Assembly: GCF_016342265.1 (NCBI RefSeq)
Contig: NZ_JAEIOS010000011.1
Span: 496,001 to 560,000, forward strand
Direction: 5' to 3'
Length of the DNA stretch: 64,000 bases
Source: Corynebacterium meridianum
GTDB taxonomy: Bacteria; Actinomycetota; Actinomycetes; Mycobacteriales; Mycobacteriaceae
The notes beneath the pieces were generated by a model, which did no database searches, had not been told where the DNA came from, and saw only the letters and a program-made list of their open reading frames with translations. Below are positions 61,099 through 64,000 of this stretch, piece by piece. Numbering within the stretch: the stretch's first letter is position 1; every line of letters begins with the position of its first letter. The position numbers and the translations under genes are program-made.

Positions 61099-61227
61099 AT
61101 GAAAACCATGAGTTCCATCCAGAATTTCCCCGCTCTCGCCGACGCCGTCCACGTCTGGGCGCTCTCCGTCGCGGACTTCTTCCGCGGATTCGGCGTCAAC
61201 TTCCCGCCGGCGGGCTCCAGCATGTGA
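61099..61227 (+). CDS. 42-residue amphipathic peptide, candidate small envelope protein
   Basis: An AAGGAG ribosome site is followed after three bases by ATG (61099) and 42 codons to TGA. A second ATG at 61108 is an alternative start giving 39 residues. The peptide runs MKTMSSIQNFPALADAVHVW and on to PPAGSSM. The core FPALADAVHVWALSVADFF reads as an amphipathic helix, with no signal peptide. Corynebacterial PorA and PorH are similarly tiny, secreted without a classical signal peptide and mycoloylated on serine; the resemblance in size and character is inference. It lies 61 bases after relS and converges with the S4-domain gene. Confidence 0.62.
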   Translation: MKTMSSIQNFPALADAVHVWALSVADFFRGFGVNFPPAGSSM

Positions 61228-61245
61228 CCTGAGGTGTGAGAGCGG

Positions 61246-61650
61246 TCAGGGAGCCCGACCGAGCAACCGGTCCGTCTCCCGCCGCTCGCGCTTGGTGGGG
61301 CGGCCCGCCCCACGATCCCGCCGGGGCACCGACGCGAGTATCTCCTTCGGAGGCGGCGGTGGGGAATGGTCGATGTAGCAGGTACGGGCCACGGCGGCAC
61401 CGACCCGTTTCCGGATCGTCCGCGTCACCTCAACCTCGTGCAACCGGTGGTTCACCCACACCCGAACGCGGTCACCGGGCACGATCTGCTGGGCCGGCTT
61501 GACCGCCCCACCGTTGACCTTCACGTGTCCCGCCTTGCACGCCTGACCGGCGGCCTGGCGGGTTTTCAGCAGCCGTACGGCCCAGACCCACGCATCGACG
61601 CGGACCGGACCCGTCTCCCCGACGGAGCGTGTGTCGCCGGCCCCCGTCAT
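61246..61650 (-). CDS. S4-domain RNA-binding protein (Hsp15-like)
   Basis: The 134-residue protein has an N-terminal S4 RNA-binding domain (about 16-65: VRVDAWVWAVRLLKTRQAAG, CKAGHVKVNG) and a basic C-terminal tail rich in Arg/Gly. This matches the Hsp15/HslR and RqcP family that binds large ribosomal subunits stalled with peptidyl-tRNA. Its ATG (61648-61650) overlaps the stop of the small membrane gene by one base. Confidence 0.85.
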   Translation of the reverse strand: MTGAGDTRSVGETGPVRVDAWVWAVRLLKTRQAAGQACKAGHVKVNGGAVKPAQQIVPGDRVRVWVNHRLHEVEVTRTIRKRVGAAVARTCYIDHSPPPPPKEILASVPRRDRGAGRPTKRERRETDRLLGRAP

Positions 61651-61880
61651 CAGTCGTCCCGGTGACCGGTGATGGCCTGGATGCGTCGCCAGTTGTAGAA
61701 CCCACCGGCGACCGCGACGACGAGGCCCAGGATCAACCAGAACCAGCTCGACGCGACGAGCGCCAGCACGGCGCCGCCGACGACACCACCGCCCACGCAG
61801 ATCACACCCGCCCGGGCGTGATCGCGAACCGCCTGCTTCCGCTGCTCGATCGGGTTCCTGGGGTACTTTTCGATGCTCAT
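61650..61880 (-). CDS. Small two-helix membrane protein, unknown function
   Basis: The 76-residue product begins MSIEKYPRNPIEQRKQAVRD. Its two hydrophobic segments lie at about residues 25-43 and 45-62. I start it at the ATG 61878-61880; the frame is open to 61997 but that part crosses the end of the yigZ gene and looks random. The ribosome site is weak. It overlaps the S4 gene by one base and is 28 bases after the YigZ gene, so the three likely form an operon. Confidence 0.65.
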   Translation of the reverse strand: MSIEKYPRNPIEQRKQAVRDHARAGVICVGGGVVGGAVLALVASSWFWLILGLVVAVAGGFYNWRRIQAITGHRDD

Positions 61881-61908
61881 GAGGAACAAGTCTATCGGGG
61901 CGGGCCGA

Positions 61909-62541
61909 TCAGGGCAGTTCGATCCACTCCGTGCCCAACCGCTCCGGCTCCACGGTCCCCTGGGTCGCGGACGCCAGGGTCCCGGCAAGACCGGCACCGC
62001 CGCCGGGCTCCACCGCGACGTGGATGGTCGCCCGGGCCGCGTATTCGGTGCCCGTCACATCGATTCCCCGGTTGCGCAGCTCCGACTCCAGTCGGCCCGC
62101 GTCGGCGTGCCCGACGGTGACCGCGTACAGCTCGCGTCTCGCCCGGGTAACCACCGGTACCCGGCTCAATGCCCCGGAGACCGCGTCCGAGTACGCGCGC
62201 ACCAACCCGCCGGTGCCCAGCTTCACGCCACCGAAATAGCGGACGACGACCACCGCGACGTCGAGAAGCCCCGACCCCCGCAGTACCTCCAGCATCGGGG
62301 CACCGGCTGTGCCCGACGGTTCCCCGTCGTCACTGGACCGCTCGACCGGGTTCGCGTCGTCGACGTGGTGGATGTAGGCGCTGCAGTGGTGACGGGCGTC
62401 CGGATACCGGGACCGCACTTCGGCGATGAAGCCCCTCGCCTGCTCCTCATCCGCCGCCCTGGTGACCAGGGTGATGAACCTGGAACGTTTGATCTCCAAT
62501 TCTGTCTTGGTGACCACGTCGGGCGCGGGAAGGCGGTACAT
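61909..62541 (-). CDS. yigZ: YigZ/IMPACT family protein
   Basis: The 210-residue protein belongs to the UPF0029/IMPACT family, related to eukaryotic regulators of the Gcn2 kinase; the bacterial role is unknown. The N-terminal domain has the signature SDDGEPSGTAGAPMLEVL (about residues 70-87) and VAVVVVRYFGGVKLGTGGLVRAY. A ferredoxin-like C-terminal domain follows. I use the ATG 62539-62541 (MYRLPAPDVV); an ATG three codons earlier (62548-62550) is also possible. No ribosome site is visible. It diverges from treZ with a 46-base gap. Confidence 0.88.
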   Translation of the reverse strand: MYRLPAPDVVTKTELEIKRSRFITLVTRAADEEQARGFIAEVRSRYPDARHHCSAYIHHVDDANPVERSSDDGEPSGTAGAPMLEVLRGSGLLDVAVVVVRYFGGVKLGTGGLVRAYSDAVSGALSRVPVVTRARRELYAVTVGHADAGRLESELRNRGIDVTGTEYAARATIHVAVEPGGGAGLAGTLASATQGTVEPERLGTEWIELP

Positions 62542-62574
62542 GCACACCATTGTGCCGGAAGCCGGGTACTCGCC

Positions 62575-62580
62575 TAGCCT
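62575..62580 (+). promoter_or_regulatory. treZ -10 element, leaderless transcript likely
   Basis: TAGCCT (62575-62580) lies seven bases upstream of the treZ ATG, so transcription would start at or just before the start codon. No ribosome site precedes the ATG. Confidence 0.45.
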
Positions 62581-62587
62581 TGGGTGC

Positions 62588-64000
62588 ATGCGAAATTTCT
62601 CAGTCTGGGCACCCCACGCCGACGACCTCCAGCTCATCGTCGATGACAACACACACGCCATGCGGCACACCGACGACGGTTGGTGGTCAACGGACGAGCC
62701 CCTGACCCCGGAACCCGGTATGCGCTACGGGTACCGGGTGCTGAAGGACGGGCAGTGGGTGGGCCCGTGGCCGGATCCGCGCTCCGCGGAGCAGCCGGAC
62801 GGCATCCACGGCCTGTCCCGGGTCCCGGACGACGGCTACCGCTGGTCCGATGACTCGTGGACGGGCCATGATCTCCCCGGTCAGGTGATCTACGAACTCC
62901 ACGTGGGCACCTTCTCCCCCACCGGTAACTTCGCGGGTGTCGTAGATCGCCTCGATCACCTCGTCGACCTGGGTGTGACGACCATCGAGCTCATGCCCGT
63001 GCAGCCCTTCGGCGGCGACCGCAACTGGGGCTATGACGGGGTGCTCTGGCACGCTGTGCACGCCGGGTACGGTGGCCCGGACGGTCTGCGGGAACTCGTC
63101 GACGCCGCCCACGCGCGCGGCGTCGCCGTCATCCTCGACGTCGTCTACAACCACTTCGGCCCGGACGGAAACTACAACGGTTTCTTCGGCCCCTACACCG
63201 CCGGTGGCTCCACCGGCTGGGGGGATGTGGTCAACCTCAACGGCCCCGACAGCAACGAGGTGCGCCGGTACGTCATCGACGCCGCGCGCGCGTGGTTCGA
63301 GGACTTCCACGTCGACGGCCTGCGCCTCGACGCGGTGCAGGCCTACCACGATCCCGGTGCGCTGCACCTGCTGGAGGAACTGCAGATCATGGCCACCGAG
63401 GTCTCCGCCGCGACGGGGATCCCGCGCAGCCTCATCGCCGAATCGGACCAGAACGACCCCCGTCTGGTCGCCGCCCGCCAGGCCGGCGGCTACGGTATCG
63501 CCGGCCAGTGGGACGACGACATCCACCACGCGCTGCACACCCTCGTCTCCGGGGAACGGCACGCCTACTTCGCCGACTTCGGCACCACGGAGGTCCTCGC
63601 GAAGACGCTGCGGGAGGTGTTCCTCCACGACGGGACGATGTCGACGTTCCGCGGCAAGCGGCATGGTCGCCCCGTGAACCGGGAGTTCACTCCGGCCAGC
63701 AGCTTCGTCACCTACACCACCACGCACGACCAGGTGGGCAACCGGGCGATCGGCGACCGACCGAGCATGCATCTCTCCCCCGCCCAGCAGGTGCTCAAGG
63801 CGGCGACGATCCTCACCTCGCCGTACACGCCGATGCTGTTCATGGGTGAGGAGTTCGGGGCGACGACGCCGTTCGCGTTCTTCTGCTCCCACACCGACGA
63901 TGAGCTGAACCGGCTCACCGGTGAGGGCCGGAAACGGGAGTTCACCCGCTGGGGCTGGGATGAGCAGGAGATCCCGGAGCCCTCCGATCCCGCCACGTTC
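62588..64000 (+). CDS. treZ: Malto-oligosyltrehalose trehalohydrolase TreZ, N-terminal part (runs off the right edge)
   Basis: TreZ releases free trehalose from the chain end made by TreY. The 471 visible residues include an N-terminal E-set/CBM48-like domain (about 1-95: MRNFSVWAPHADDLQLIVDD), then a GH13 barrel with VIYELHVGTFSPTGNF. Catalytic motifs are DGLRLDAVQAYHDPG (Asp), LIAESDQNDPRL (Glu) and TTTHDQVGNRAIGD (Asp). The C-terminal domain, about 100-120 residues, lies outside the window. It is 1.5 kb downstream of relS and separated from treY, yet shares its pathway. Confidence 0.93.
   Translation, partial: MRNFSVWAPHADDLQLIVDDNTHAMRHTDDGWWSTDEPLTPEPGMRYGYRVLKDGQWVGPWPDPRSAEQPDGIHGLSRVPDDGYRWSDDSWTGHDLPGQVIYELHVGTFSPTGNFAGVVDRLDHLVDLGVTTIELMPVQPFGGDRNWGYDGVLWHAVHAGYGGPDGLRELVDAAHARGVAVILDVVYNHFGPDGNYNGFFGPYTAGGSTGWGDVVNLNGPDSNEVRRYVIDAARAWFEDFHVDGLRLDAVQAYHDPGALHLLEELQIMATEVSAATGIPRSLIAESDQNDPRLVAARQAGGYGIAGQWDDDIHHALHTLVSGERHAYFADFGTTEVLAKTLREVFLHDGTMSTFRGKRHGRPVNREFTPASSFVTYTTTHDQVGNRAIGDRPSMHLSPAQQVLKAATILTSPYTPMLFMGEEFGATTPFAFFCSHTDDELNRLTGEGRKREFTRWGWDEQEIPEPSDPATF

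Overview
The window looks like a chromosomal core region of a high-GC Corynebacterium or a close relative. I infer this from gene order and families, not from a search. Diagnostic features are a hisD-hisC-hisB-orf-MFS-hisH-hisA-impA-hisF-hisI cluster, an amtB-glnK-glnD operon behind AmtR-type boxes, sepIVA beside rnc, a BioQ-type TetR gene directly before glgX, and a small alarmone synthetase gene overlapping treY. I saw no rRNA, tRNA, CRISPR array, insertion sequence or prophage, and base composition looks even throughout.

Layout. 1-4.5 kb (minus strand): start of ffh, then glnD, glnK and amtB (ammonium uptake and PII signalling). 4.5-7.3 kb (plus): a secreted beta-propeller surface protein with a possible iron-regulated promoter, and a DJ-1/PfpI protein. 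7.4-22.5 kb (minus): ftsY, a 1218-residue protein of unknown family, smc, a small lipoprotein, acylphosphatase, an alanine/glycine:cation symporter, mutM, rnc, a YceD/DUF177 protein and sepIVA. 22.6-29.8 kb: gdhA, a secreted lipase, glycerate kinase, an orphan protein, a GalT-like DUF4921 protein and an M20 amidohydrolase. 29.9-37.5 kb (minus): glgP, pyk, lgt, a lipoprotein and a trpC homologue. 37.6-47 kb (minus): a Trp-associated membrane protein and the his cluster. 47.2-50.2 kb: two tandem-YbjN proteins and a membrane protein. 50.2-53.4 kb: bsaP, bioB, a low-complexity lipoprotein and bioQ. 53.4-64 kb (mostly plus): glgX, an exonuclease-fold/BRCT protein, treY, relS, a 42-residue peptide gene, an S4 protein, a small membrane protein, a YigZ protein and the first 471 codons of treZ.

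How the genes work together. AmtB, GlnK, GlnD and GdhA form the nitrogen module. GlgP, GlgX, TreY and TreZ make the route from glycogen to glucose-1-phosphate or trehalose, with a stringent-response enzyme translationally coupled to treY. Smc, FtsY and Ffh serve chromosome condensation and membrane targeting. BioB, BsaP and BioQ form a local biotin module with a perfect TTGAAC-N3-GTTCAA operator over the bioB promoter.

Most worth following up: (1) the TrpC homologue beside the his cluster has lost two residues needed by indole-glycerol-phosphate synthase; (2) an unlisted 42-residue amphipathic peptide gene lies behind relS and resembles corynebacterial mini-porins in size and character; (3) the 1218-residue protein between smc and ftsY belongs to no family I know; (4) an exonuclease-fold/BRCT protein has lost nearly all its catalytic residues; (5) a beta-propeller surface protein sits under a DtxR-like half-operator.
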